DNA of 64,000 nt from CAZDKK01 sp964603725. GTDB taxonomy: Bacteria; Eisenbacteria; RBG-16-71-46; CAIMUX01; WJJG01. This document shows positions 7,718 through 16,807 of the stretch, in pieces. The DNA lies in contig CAZRWW010000011.1 in the NCBI GenBank assembly GCA_964603725.1, positions 35,833 to 99,832 on the forward strand, given 5' to 3'. The position numbers and the translations under genes were made by a program. Numbering within the stretch: the first letter of the stretch is position 1; every line of letters begins with the position of its first letter. The notes under the pieces are model-generated. The model ran no database searches. It had not been told where the DNA came from and was given only the letters and a program-made list of their open reading frames with translations.

Positions 7718-9193
7718 GTGGGCGGGTTCTTTGGCGTGGCCAGCAAGCAGGATTGCGTCGCGGACCTCTTCTATGGAACTGACTATCACTCGCACCTGGG
7801 CACATCGCGCGGCGGGATGGTGGTGCGCGGCAAGCAGGGATTCAAGCGCAACATCCATGACATCGCCAACGCGCCGTTTCGGACGAAATTCGAGCCGGAC
7901 CTGTTCAAGCACGTCGGCAACATGGGCCTCGGCGTGATCAGCGACTATGAGGATCAGCCGATGCTCATCAGTTCGCGCCACGGCCGCTATGCCGTCGTCA
8001 CGGTCGGGCGTGTCGATAACCTGGCCACCCTGGCCGCGGAGATCCTGCGGGGCCATGCGGTCCACTTCAGCGAGATGAAGGGCAACGAGTTCAACCAGAC
8101 GGAAGTGGTCGCCAGCCTGATCAATCAGCAAGACACCTTGCTGGATGGGTTGCGCTACGTGCACGAGAAGGTGACGGGCTCCTGCTCGGCGATGCTGCTC
8201 ACCGACCACGGCGTCTACGTCTCCCGCGATCGGCTGGGACGCACCCCGGTCGTGATCGGGCGCAAGGAAGGGGCGATCGCCGCCACGCTCGAGACCTGCG
8301 CCTTCCCGAACCTCGGCTACCAGGTCGATCGCGATCTCGGTCCGGGCGAGATCGTGCGCCTCACCCCGGAGGGGTTGGAGCAGCTTGCGCCCCCCGGCAA
8401 CCGGATGCAGATCTGCGCGTTCCTCTGGATCTACTATGGGTTTCCGGCATCGAGCTACGAGGGCATCAATGTGGAAGAGGCCCGCTATCGCTGCGGCGCG
8501 GCGCTCGCCCGGGCCGATGACGTGCGGGTGGACATCGTCGCGGGCATCCCCGACTCCGGCGTGGGTCACGCCATCGGCTACGCCTCGCAGGCCGGCATCT
8601 CCTACCGCCGACCCTTCGTCAAGTACACACCGACCTGGTCGCGCAGCTTCATGCCGCAGGAGCAGCGCGTGCGCGACCTGGTGGCGCAGATGAAGCTCAT
8701 CCCCATCCGCGAGCAGATCGCCGGCCAGCGGCTCCTGTTCTGCGAGGACTCGATCGTGCGCGGCACGCAGCTCAGGGACGTCATCCAGCGGCTCTACGAC
8801 ACGGGCGCCCGCGAGGTCCACATGCGCCCGGCCTGCCCCCCGCTCGTCTACGGCTGCAGGTTCCTCAACTTCTCGCGCTCACGGTCGGAGCTTGACCTGG
8901 CCGGTCGCAAGGCCATCAGCGAGATCGAGGGCGACGGGACGGAGTGCCTGTGCGAGTACGCCGACCACTCGAGCCCGAAGTGCCGCGCGATGATCGAGCG
9001 GATCCGCACGCGGCTCGGGCTCACCAGCCTGAAGTACCAGACCCTGGAGGACATGGTCGCCGCGATCGGCCTGCCCCGTGAGAAGCTCTGCACGTACTGC
9101 TGGAACGGCGAGTCGCTCTACGAGCACGCGCCGGGGGACGGCGCGGCGGCTGGGAGCGCGCGGCGAGATCGCGACCTGGAGGTCGTCCCCTAG
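7718..9193 (+). CDS. PurF-like amidophosphoribosyltransferase lacking the N-terminal Cys
   Basis: A 491-aa homologue of glutamine PRPP amidotransferase, the first committed enzyme of purine synthesis. The C-terminal phosphoribosyltransferase half has the PRPP loop LLFCEDSIVRGTQL, and late cysteines (ECLCEY, LCTYCW) resemble those of Fe-S PurF enzymes. The start is GTG at 7718, with GGGAGGG at 7704-7710 spaced 7 bp. This gives an N-terminus M-G-G-F-F-G-V, where true PurF has M-C-G-I-F-G. The nucleophilic Cys that hydrolyses glutamine is therefore replaced by Gly; the first Cys is residue 13. I recall similar Cys-less paralogues in Bacteroidetes. It may use ammonia or serve another role, so purF is not assigned. 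No other pur genes adjoin it. Confidence 0.85.
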   Translation: MGGFFGVASKQDCVADLFYGTDYHSHLGTSRGGMVVRGKQGFKRNIHDIANAPFRTKFEPDLFKHVGNMGLGVISDYEDQPMLISSRHGRYAVVTVGRVDNLATLAAEILRGHAVHFSEMKGNEFNQTEVVASLINQQDTLLDGLRYVHEKVTGSCSAMLLTDHGVYVSRDRLGRTPVVIGRKEGAIAATLETCAFPNLGYQVDRDLGPGEIVRLTPEGLEQLAPPGNRMQICAFLWIYYGFPASSYEGINVEEARYRCGAALARADDVRVDIVAGIPDSGVGHAIGYASQAGISYRRPFVKYTPTWSRSFMPQEQRVRDLVAQMKLIPIREQIAGQRLLFCEDSIVRGTQLRDVIQRLYDTGAREVHMRPACPPLVYGCRFLNFSRSRSELDLAGRKAISEIEGDGTECLCEYADHSSPKCRAMIERIRTRLGLTSLKYQTLEDMVAAIGLPREKLCTYCWNGESLYEHAPGDGAAAGSARRDRDLEVVP

Positions 9194-9209
9194 CCGGGGT
9201 CTCGCCTCG

Positions 9210-9239
9210 TTGCCGGGCCCGAGGTTATTCGGCTATACT
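9210..9239 (+). promoter_or_regulatory. Candidate sigma-70 promoter for the FG-GAP gene
   Basis: TTGCCG (9210-9215) and TATACT (9234-9239) are separated by 18 bp in the otherwise GC-rich gap after the PurF-like gene. The predicted leader to the ATG at 9362 is about 115 nt. Confidence 0.5.
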
Positions 9240-9361
9240 CATGTGCGGTTCGAGCGCCGTGCGCGCACCTCGGCGTCCCGGCAGCTCGAACCATGGGTTT
9301 GACAACGGTCGCCACGAGAGCGTGCGCGGCACCCCCCGAAACCCGCCGGAGGAGGAGTGCC

Positions 9362-10789
9362 ATGCGTTCTCGGCTCGCGAACATCGCTGCCCTGATCTCC
9401 CTGACCGTCTTGACAGGTGGCTCGATCTGGCCGGCCCCCGCTTTGGCCCAGGGCGATCGCACGATCACCTTCGTCGACAGCGGCCAGCAACTCGGCCAAG
9501 GGGTCTGCTTCTCACCCACGCTGGGAGACCTGGACGGCGACAGCGACCCCGATCTGTTCGTCACCAACTTCTTCAGCGCCAACAGGGTCTGGATGAACGA
9601 CGGCAGCGGCCACTTCACGGACAGCGGCCAGAGTTTCGGCATCACTTCCGGCCACGGTGTCGCCCTGGGCGACCTGGACGGCGACGGCGACCTCGACGCC
9701 TTCCTCGTCTTCATGGAGGCCCCCGCGTGGGTGCTGCGCAACAACGGGAGCGGCATCTTCTCCGACACGGGCCAGCGCCTGGGCAGCGCCGGCGACGACA
9801 TGGGTTTCGTGGATCTGGTGGACGTGGACGGCGACGAGGATCTCGACGCCGTCGTCTGCAACTACTGGCACCCAGCCCGCGTGTGGTTGAATGACGGCGG
9901 CGGGACCTTCACCGCCGGGCCGAGCTTCGGCGACGCCACGAGCGGCCCCATGGGCGTCGGCGACCTCGACTTCGATGGGGATCCCGACGCCATCATGATG
10001 AACAACGGGGGCGGCAACACCGTGTGGCTGAACGACGGTTCCGGCCACTTCGTGGACACGGGACAGAGGTTGGGGTACACCGATGGGTGGGGTCATGTGA
10101 GCCTCGGCGACCTGGACGGCGACGGCGATCCCGATGGCTTCGCCACGAATTCAAACCACGGCAACGCCGTGTGGTTGAACGATGGGTCGGGAACCTTCAC
10201 GACCGGAAGCCTCTACCCGGGCGACGGCACCCAGAAGGTCGATCTCGGTGATGTTGACGGGGACGGCGACCTTGATGCTTTCACCACGAACCAGATGCTG
10301 GGCAACAAGGTGTGGCTCAACGACGGCCAGGCGAACTTCACGTCATTCGGCCCCTACTTCGGCACCTACGTCATGTCGGTCACCGCGGGGGACGTCGACG
10401 GCGACCACGACCCCGACATCATCGTCGGCCGCGACTACGGTCACGGCTCGACCAGCGTCTACTTCAACACGACCGCCAGCACAGGGGTCGCGGGCGACGA
10501 GCCCATCGCTGCCCTGCCGCTCTTCCGCCACGTCACGCCAAATCCATTCGTCGAGGGCGCTCGGATCCGTTATCTCGTTCCATCGGCGGGGCACGTGAGC
10601 CTGCGGTTGTTCGACATCCACGGCCGGCAGATCGATACTCTCGTCGACGAACCCCAGGTCTCCGGCGAGCATGTGCTGGCGGTGGAAAGTGGAACACTCT
10701 GTCGCGGTGTCTACTTCTGCCGGCTCGAGGCGCGCGACGCCCTGGGGAATCGGATCGTCGCTTCTCGAAAGATCACGTGCGCGCGGTAG
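9362..10789 (+). CDS. Exported FG-GAP/VCBS repeat protein with FlgD-like C-terminus
   Basis: A 475-aa secreted protein. Residues 1-31 form a signal peptide ending ALA-QG. Seven FG-GAP/VCBS blades follow, each with a calcium-loop core such as LGDLDGDGDLDAF and LGDVDGDGDLDAF, together expected to form an integrin-like beta-propeller. The last 95 residues are a FlgD-like/Por-type module: TPNPF, RIRYLVPSAG, LRLFDIHGRQIDTL, GVYFCRLEA, ending in Arg. The start has GGAGGAGG just upstream, whereas an in-frame ATG at 9293 would place 23 basic residues before the signal. Probably surface-attached or released, with a structural or binding role; no enzymatic motif is seen. Confidence 0.88.
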   Translation: MRSRLANIAALISLTVLTGGSIWPAPALAQGDRTITFVDSGQQLGQGVCFSPTLGDLDGDSDPDLFVTNFFSANRVWMNDGSGHFTDSGQSFGITSGHGVALGDLDGDGDLDAFLVFMEAPAWVLRNNGSGIFSDTGQRLGSAGDDMGFVDLVDVDGDEDLDAVVCNYWHPARVWLNDGGGTFTAGPSFGDATSGPMGVGDLDFDGDPDAIMMNNGGGNTVWLNDGSGHFVDTGQRLGYTDGWGHVSLGDLDGDGDPDGFATNSNHGNAVWLNDGSGTFTTGSLYPGDGTQKVDLGDVDGDGDLDAFTTNQMLGNKVWLNDGQANFTSFGPYFGTYVMSVTAGDVDGDHDPDIIVGRDYGHGSTSVYFNTTASTGVAGDEPIAALPLFRHVTPNPFVEGARIRYLVPSAGHVSLRLFDIHGRQIDTLVDEPQVSGEHVLAVESGTLCRGVYFCRLEARDALGNRIVASRKITCAR

Positions 10790-10825
10790 CAACGTTGCGC
10801 CCGAGACCGGTGTCTCTCCGGAATC

Positions 10826-12787
10826 TCATGGCGAGCCGGCCGCTCGGATCGCCTCGAGGAACCGCGCCCCGTAGCGCTCGAGCTTGGCCGCGCCCACCCC
10901 GCTGATCCGCAGCAGATCGGCCTCGGTCGCGGGGCGCTGGGCCGCCATCTCGGCCAGCGTCCGGTCGTGGAAGATCACATAGGCCGGCACGCCCTGCTCG
11001 CGGGCGATATGCAGGCGCACGGACCGCAGCGCCTCGAAGAGCGCTTCGTCGACGGGTACCGGCGCGGCCCCGAGGCCCGGCAGCGCGCCGGGAGCCGCGG
11101 TGCCGCCCGGCGTCCCCTCGGCGCCCCCGGGATCGCGCGCCAGCGCCGGCATCCCCGCCCGCCGGCGCGGGCGCGGTCGCGGTCGCCCGGCCTCGAGCTC
11201 GCGCAGCAGGTCCTGCCGCAGCGTCAGGCGCTCCATCCCGCGCAGCACGGGCCGCGCGCGATCGGTGACCTCCAGGCTGCCGAACCCCTCGCGATCGACT
11301 CGCAGCATCCCGCGCGCGACGAGCTGCCGCACGACCGAGCGCCATTGCGCGGCGTCGAACTCGGCGCCGGCGCCGAAGACGGGCAGATGGTCGTGGCGCA
11401 GGCGCTCGATGCGATCGTTTGTCCGGCCCCGCAGCACATCGATCAGGTGAGCCGCGCCGAAGCGCTGTCCCGTGCGGATCGCGCACGAGAGCAGCTTCTG
11501 CGCGGCCACGGTGCCGTCGAAGGTCGCGACCGGGCGCAGGCAGGTGTCGCAGTTGCCGCAAGGCTCCTCGAAGTCGTCGCCGAAGTAGCGCAGCAGGGCC
11601 TGGCGGCGGCACGTCGTGAGCTCGCAGTACCCGAGCAGCGCTTCCAGCCGCTGGCGCTCGCCGCGCTTGTGCAAGTCGTCGGCTCCCGAGTCGTCAATCA
11701 TCTTGCCCAACAGGATCACGTCCTGCAGGCCGTAGATCATCCACGCGGTGGCCGGCAGCTCGTCGCGCCCCGCGCGCCCGGTTTCCTGATAATAGGCCTC
11801 GATGCTCTTGGGCAAATCCAGGTGCGCGACGAAGCGCACGTCGGGCTTGTCGATCCCCATGCCGAACGCGATCGTGGCGACGATGATGACGCTCTCCTCG
11901 CGCTGGAAGCGCTCCTGGTGGCGCTGGCGCTCCTCCTTCTCCAGGCCGGCGTGGTAGGGCAGCGCGGTCAGGCCCTGGTCCGCCAGGAACCCCGCGACCT
12001 CCTCGACCCGCTTGCGCGACAAGCAATAGACGATGCCCGCGTCGCCCGGGTGCTCGCGACTCAGGAAGGACAATAACTGCCGGCGCGGGTCGTGTTTGAG
12101 CGCGACGCGGTACTGGATGTTCGGCCGGTCGAAGCCCGAGACGAAGATCCGGTCGCCGCGCAGGGCGAGCCTGCTCACGATCTCCCCGCGCGTGCGCGCA
12201 TCGGCGGTCGCCGTGCAGGCCAGCCGCGGCGCGCCCGGGTAGCGGTTGCCCAGGACGTTGAGCTGCAGGTACTCGGGGCGGAAGTCGTGACCCCACTGCG
12301 AGACGCAGTGCGCCTCGTCGATGGCGAAGAGCGCGATCCGGCAGCGGTCGAGCAGCGCGAGCGTGCGCTCCTGCAGCAGGCGCTCGGGCGCGAAGTAGAT
12401 GAGGTCGAGCTCCCCGCGGGCGAGCTGCGCCTCGATGCGCCGCGCCTCGGACAGCTCGAGCGTCGAGTTGAGGGAGGCGGCGCGGATCCCCAGTTGCTGC
12501 AGCGCCGCCACCTGGTCGTGCATGAGCGCGATCAGGGGCGAGACCACCACGCCCGTCCCCGCGCGGATCAGGGCGGGGATCTGGTAGCAGAGCGACTTGC
12601 CGCCGCCCGTGGGCATCAGGACCAGGCAGTCGCCGCCGGCGAGGACATGCTCGATGACCTCGAGCTGGTGGCCGCGGAAGTCGGGGTAGCCGAACGTGGT
12701 GCGCAGGATGTCGACGGGCGTGCGGGCCGATCTCGGCGCTCCGCCGCGGGCCTGCTCGGCCGGCGGGTCTGGGGCGGATGGCTTCAC
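10826..12787 (-). CDS. recQ: ATP-dependent DNA helicase RecQ
   Basis: 3'-5' superfamily 2 helicase of recombinational repair, 653 aa. Domains in order are a helicase core with Walker A PTGGGKS (59-65) and DEAH box IDEAH (156-160), a second core domain ending EAYYQETGRAGRDELPA, a RQC zinc site (CELTTCRR...CGNCDTC) and winged helix, and a C-terminal HRDC domain (about 575-650: YVIFHDRTLAEMA, LLRISGVGAAKLERYG). An unusually long Ala/Pro/Gly/Arg linker of about 45 residues joins RQC and HRDC. It is the last gene of a three-gene minus-strand run, 42 bp after the ABC exporter gene, and may be co-transcribed with it without functional linkage. Confidence 0.95.
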   Translation of the reverse strand: MKPSAPDPPAEQARGGAPRSARTPVDILRTTFGYPDFRGHQLEVIEHVLAGGDCLVLMPTGGGKSLCYQIPALIRAGTGVVVSPLIALMHDQVAALQQLGIRAASLNSTLELSEARRIEAQLARGELDLIYFAPERLLQERTLALLDRCRIALFAIDEAHCVSQWGHDFRPEYLQLNVLGNRYPGAPRLACTATADARTRGEIVSRLALRGDRIFVSGFDRPNIQYRVALKHDPRRQLLSFLSREHPGDAGIVYCLSRKRVEEVAGFLADQGLTALPYHAGLEKEERQRHQERFQREESVIIVATIAFGMGIDKPDVRFVAHLDLPKSIEAYYQETGRAGRDELPATAWMIYGLQDVILLGKMIDDSGADDLHKRGERQRLEALLGYCELTTCRRQALLRYFGDDFEEPCGNCDTCLRPVATFDGTVAAQKLLSCAIRTGQRFGAAHLIDVLRGRTNDRIERLRHDHLPVFGAGAEFDAAQWRSVVRQLVARGMLRVDREGFGSLEVTDRARPVLRGMERLTLRQDLLRELEAGRPRPRPRRRAGMPALARDPGGAEGTPGGTAAPGALPGLGAAPVPVDEALFEALRSVRLHIAREQGVPAYVIFHDRTLAEMAAQRPATEADLLRISGVGAAKLERYGARFLEAIRAAGSP

Positions 12788-12829
12788 GCGGGCGCTCCCA
12801 TTCGGATGGCGATTGGATCGCGACTGCGC

Positions 12830-14695
12830 CTACGCCCCCGCCGGCTCCGGCTCGGGCTCCGGATCCACGCGCAGCCCCGCCACGCCGAGGTGCTCCTTGC
12901 GCCGCTCGGTCTGCAGGAACTCACGGTAGGTCTCGCAGCGCAGCGCCAGCTCCTCGTGCGTGCCCTCGTCGACGAGGGCGCCGTCTTCGAGCACCAGGAT
13001 CCGGTCCGCGCGACGGATCGTCGACAGCCGGTGGGAGACGATGAAGCACGTGCAGCCGGCCAGCTCCTCATCGAGCCGCGTCCAGAAGCGATCCTCGTTG
13101 CGCGCGTCGAGCGCCGCGGTGCAGTCGTCGAGCAGGAGCATCTGCGGCCGCCCGGCCAGCGCGCGGGCGATGGCGATGCGCTGCTTCTGGCCGCCCGAGA
13201 CGAGCGACCCCTTCTGGCCGACGACCGTGCCCAACCCCTCCGGGAGGTCCTTCAGATCCTCATCCATCTGCGCCGTGGCGAGCCACCGGCGGGCCCAGGG
13301 TTCCTCGTCGCCGTCGGGCACCGGCCGGCCGAAGACCACGTTCTCGCGGATGCTCTGCGAGAAGAGCACGCCCTCCTGCGGCACGTAGCCCAGCAAGCGC
13401 CGGTAGGCATCCCAATCGACCTCGCCCAACGGGCACCCGTTTACCAGGATCCGCCCCTCCTGCGGCGACAGGATCCCGGCCAGCAGCTTGAGCAGCGTCG
13501 ACTTGCCGCTGGCGACCGGCCCCACGATCGCCACGCGCTCGCCGGCCTGCGCCTCGAAGCTGGCGCCGTCGATGCCGGCGCGCTGGCCGCCGTAGGAGAA
13601 GCGGACGTTCTCGAAGGCGACCGAGCGGATCTCGCGCACCTCGCCGCCCACGCCCCGCGGCACCGTCACCGGGTAGGAGCGGATCTCCTCGACGCGGTCC
13701 ATCGAGACGAACGCCTGCTGCGCCGACATGAAGAGCTGCGGCAGGTCCATCATCGGGTGCGCCAGCATGTCGAGGAAGATGTAGAAGGCGAAGAGCGTGC
13801 CGACCGTGATCTCCCCGCGGATGACCATGTAGCCGCCCACGGCGATCACGATCATCTGGCCCAGACGGCTGGCCAATGTGTCGAGCGACCAGAGAACGAC
13901 CTGGATCTTCATCAGCTTCAGGAAGATCCCGCGCCGCTCCTTCATCAACGCGCTCAGGCGCTGCTCCTGGCCGTGCTCGGCGCGAAAAGCCTTGACGATG
14001 CGGATCCCCGCGAAGGCCGCCTCGAGCAGATCGTTGGTCTTCGAGATCGCGCGCTGCGTCGCCTTCACATACTTGCGGATGCCGTGACGCATGCTGTAGA
14101 AGGCCCACATCATGATCGGCAGCGGCAGCACCGACAAGAGCGTCAGTTTCCAGCTCATCGTCAGCATCACCGCCAGGCAGAAGACCAGCTTCGAGCTCGA
14201 CTCCACGGCGCGGAAGATGCCGGAGCAGCCGAACCACGAGATCTTGGGAAACTCGTAGATGTCGTCGGTCAGGCGGGTGACGACGTCGCCCGTGCGAAAG
14301 GCGTTGTTGAAGCGGTAGTCCTTGCCCATCAGGCGCCCGAAGACGTCCTCGCGGATCTGCATGTCGAGTCGCAGATTGACCAGCGCGCGCGTGGCCGGGT
14401 AGAGCCCCGCGATCATGCGGCCCAGGGCGATGCCCACCAGCACCAGCATGACCGTTCCCAGGCGGCCCAGCTCCCCGGTCTGGCCGAGAACCTCGTTGAG
14501 CCGGTCGATCACCCAGCGAAAGACGAGCGGGTAAGCCACGGCCACCACGGTCGACACGAAGGTGAGCAGCGCCAGGACCGCCAGGATCCGCTTGTTGCCG
14601 GTCCAGTAGCGCCACAGCCACGCGAGGTGGGCCCGCGTGCCGCCGATCGAGGGCGCCTCGCTCTTGTCGAGCGTTGTCATCGATTCCGCGCTCAT
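12830..14695 (-). CDS. ABC exporter half-transporter with degenerate ATP site
   Basis: A 621-aa membrane-ATPase fusion of the MsbA/MDR type: six transmembrane segments (about residues 20-300), then an ABC ATPase. The ATPase has Walker A GPVASGKST and signature LVSGGQKQRIAIARA. The Walker B end is LLLDDCTAALD, where Asp replaces the catalytic Glu, and the H-loop is SHRLST. Start ATG at 14695 has GGAGGG at the right distance, whereas an in-frame ATG 60 bp upstream does not. It lies directly downstream of a second half-transporter with a consensus site. The pair therefore matches heterodimeric exporters (TM287/288, BmrCD type) with one degenerate site. Substrate unknown. Confidence 0.92.
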   Translation of the reverse strand: MSAESMTTLDKSEAPSIGGTRAHLAWLWRYWTGNKRILAVLALLTFVSTVVAVAYPLVFRWVIDRLNEVLGQTGELGRLGTVMLVLVGIALGRMIAGLYPATRALVNLRLDMQIREDVFGRLMGKDYRFNNAFRTGDVVTRLTDDIYEFPKISWFGCSGIFRAVESSSKLVFCLAVMLTMSWKLTLLSVLPLPIMMWAFYSMRHGIRKYVKATQRAISKTNDLLEAAFAGIRIVKAFRAEHGQEQRLSALMKERRGIFLKLMKIQVVLWSLDTLASRLGQMIVIAVGGYMVIRGEITVGTLFAFYIFLDMLAHPMMDLPQLFMSAQQAFVSMDRVEEIRSYPVTVPRGVGGEVREIRSVAFENVRFSYGGQRAGIDGASFEAQAGERVAIVGPVASGKSTLLKLLAGILSPQEGRILVNGCPLGEVDWDAYRRLLGYVPQEGVLFSQSIRENVVFGRPVPDGDEEPWARRWLATAQMDEDLKDLPEGLGTVVGQKGSLVSGGQKQRIAIARALAGRPQMLLLDDCTAALDARNEDRFWTRLDEELAGCTCFIVSHRLSTIRRADRILVLEDGALVDEGTHEELALRCETYREFLQTERRKEHLGVAGLRVDPEPEPEPAGA

Positions 14696-14798
14696 CTGCC
14701 CTCCGTCCGCGTCCCGTGATCGATGTTCGTCCTGCAACCAAGCCCCATCCGACAACGGCTCCCCATCCGGCGATCGATTGCTCCGATGGCGATCGCCT

Positions 14799-16604
14799 CT
14801 AGACCGCCCCCGCCTCCAGGCGCTGCGCCGCGAACTGCAGATCGAACAGGTCGCGGTAGATGCCGCGCCGATCGTAGAGCTCGTCGTGCGACCCCTCTTC
14901 GGTCAGGCGTCCGTGGTGCAGCACCAGAATGCGGTCGACCTTGGTGATCGTCGCCAGGCGGTGGGCGACGATCAGCGACGTGCGCCCCTGCATCAGGTGA
15001 TCCAGCGAGTCCTGCAGGCGCCGCTCGGTCACCGGGTCGACCGACGAGGTGGCCTCATCGAGGACGAGGATGTCGGGGTCCTCGACGATCGCGCGAGCGA
15101 AGCACAGGAGCTGCCGCTCGCCCATCGACAGGTTGGCGCCGCCCTCGGCCAGCTCCGTCTCGTAGCTGTCGGGCAGGCGGCGCAGCATCTCCTCCGCCTG
15201 CACCACTTTCACCGCGCGATCGAGAGCCTCCTGCGGGATCTCGTCGCGCAGGACGCGCAGGTTGTCGCCCAGCGTGCCCGGGAAGAGGTGGATGTCCTGC
15301 AGCACCAGGCCGATCTTCGCCCGCCAGACGCGCTGGCGGTACTCGCGGATGTCGACGCCGTCGAGCGTGATCCGGCCGGCGGTCGGTTCGTAGTAGCGCA
15401 AGAGGAGGTTCGTCACCGTGGTCTTGCCGCCCCCGGACAGACCCACCACGGCCAGCTTCTCGCCGCGCCGGATCCGGAAGCTCACGCCGTCGAGCGCCTT
15501 GGCGCCGCCGTCGTACTCGAAGGTGACGTTCTCGAAGGCGATCTCGCGCCACGCGCTGGGGATCGTCTCCAAGGCGCCGGGCTTGTCGGGCGTGCGCGAC
15601 GGCGTGTCGAGCACGTTGAAGACGCGGTCGGCCGACGCGAAGGCGCGTTGGATGAAGTTGAGCTGCTCCGAGAAGGCGATCAGCGGCCAGAAGAGCCGGC
15701 GCGTGTAATCGATGAACATGACCAGCGTGCCGATCGTCATCGCCGCCCCCAGCACCTGGCGGGCGCCGACGTAGATGATCACCATCACGGCCACGATCTC
15801 GAACGCCGCGAAGAGGCCCCAGAAGCCGTATTCGACGTAGCTGACCCGCACCTCCTTGCCGAACTTGTCTCGGTTGCGGCGCCTCAGCTCGTGCAGCGCC
15901 TTGTCGGTGTAGCCGTAGAGCTGCAGGATGGGAATGCCCTGCACGTACTCGGTGACGAAGCTCGAGATGCGCGCGTAGAGCTTGCGCACCACGCGGAAGC
16001 GCGTGCGGATGTACTGCAGGACGAAGTAGGTCGCCACCAGAATCGGCGTCATCATCAAGAGCACGGCCAGCGTAACGCGCGGGCTGGCGATCATCATCAC
16101 CGTGAAGGTCCCGCCGAGCACGACCAGGTTGCGGAAGAGGGCCAGGGCAACCTCGGAGAAGAGCAGGAGGAGCCGCTCGACGTCGCTCTCGACGCGCGCC
16201 AGCAAGCGCCCGGGCGGGTTCTTGTCGAAATACGCCAGCGACAGGCTCATCAGGTGCGAGAAGACCTTCTGGCGCAGCTCCGTGACGATCCGCAACCCCA
16301 TGCGCGCCAGCAGCACGACCTGCAGGTAGGCGAAGGTCATGCCCACGATGTAGAGCCCGGCGTAGAGCAGCGCCCGCACCAGGATGCCCTGGCCGTTGCG
16401 TTCGGGGATGTCATGGTCCAGCACGTGGCGCACCAGCAGCGGCCCGGCCAGTTCCGCCCCCACCACCACGAACATCAGCACCGTGGCCAGGACGATCGTC
16501 CACCGGTGGGGCCGGAACAGGGGCAGGATCCGCCGCAGCATCTGCCGGAGCGGCAGGTGCCGTATCGACGGTTCATCCTCGAGATCTTCGTCCCAGTAGA
16601 ACAT
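14799..16604 (-). CDS. ABC exporter half-transporter with consensus ATP site
   Basis: A 601-aa ABC transmembrane-ATPase fusion, predicted partner of the following gene. An acidic N-terminus (FYWDEDLEDEPS) precedes the membrane domain (about 25-320). The ATPase has Walker A GLSGGGKTTV, a variant signature NLSMGERQ with Met in place of Gly, and Walker B ILVLDEATSSVD with the catalytic Glu present, then an AHRLAT H-loop. It is the first gene of the exporter pair; the ATG of the second follows 103 bp after its stop. In characterised heterodimers the functional site combines the Walker motifs of one subunit with the signature of the other, and the motif pattern here agrees. Lipid, drug or peptide export are all possible. 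Confidence 0.92.
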   Translation of the reverse strand: MFYWDEDLEDEPSIRHLPLRQMLRRILPLFRPHRWTIVLATVLMFVVVGAELAGPLLVRHVLDHDIPERNGQGILVRALLYAGLYIVGMTFAYLQVVLLARMGLRIVTELRQKVFSHLMSLSLAYFDKNPPGRLLARVESDVERLLLLFSEVALALFRNLVVLGGTFTVMMIASPRVTLAVLLMMTPILVATYFVLQYIRTRFRVVRKLYARISSFVTEYVQGIPILQLYGYTDKALHELRRRNRDKFGKEVRVSYVEYGFWGLFAAFEIVAVMVIIYVGARQVLGAAMTIGTLVMFIDYTRRLFWPLIAFSEQLNFIQRAFASADRVFNVLDTPSRTPDKPGALETIPSAWREIAFENVTFEYDGGAKALDGVSFRIRRGEKLAVVGLSGGGKTTVTNLLLRYYEPTAGRITLDGVDIREYRQRVWRAKIGLVLQDIHLFPGTLGDNLRVLRDEIPQEALDRAVKVVQAEEMLRRLPDSYETELAEGGANLSMGERQLLCFARAIVEDPDILVLDEATSSVDPVTERRLQDSLDHLMQGRTSLIVAHRLATITKVDRILVLHHGRLTEEGSHDELYDRRGIYRDLFDLQFAAQRLEAGAV

Positions 16605-16807
16605 GCTGCCTCTTCTTTCAGGCTGCCCCGGGGGAAATGGACGTGCCCCTGCCTACTTGGTTTGCGGTGCGGTGCGATTTCACACAGGCATTCACCGGGC
16701 TGACCCTCCGGTCCTGAGGCCGCGGACCGAAGTGAGGGGCCGGTTGTGCAAGGATCCCCGGGCCTGGAACCGGGGTCCGGCGCGGCCTTGCGCCCCGCGC
16801 CGACTGC

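Noticed and set aside
5122..7746. Long 874-codon open frame on the minus strand opposite the OPT transporter
   Set aside because: Low-complexity Arg/Pro/Asp-rich translation, no motif and no ribosome site; it mirrors a well-supported transporter gene on the other strand and is typical of GC-rich shadow frames.
12092..14719. Long 875-codon open frame on the plus strand over recQ and the ABC gene
   Set aside because: Shadow of two certain minus-strand genes; its translation has no recognisable domain.
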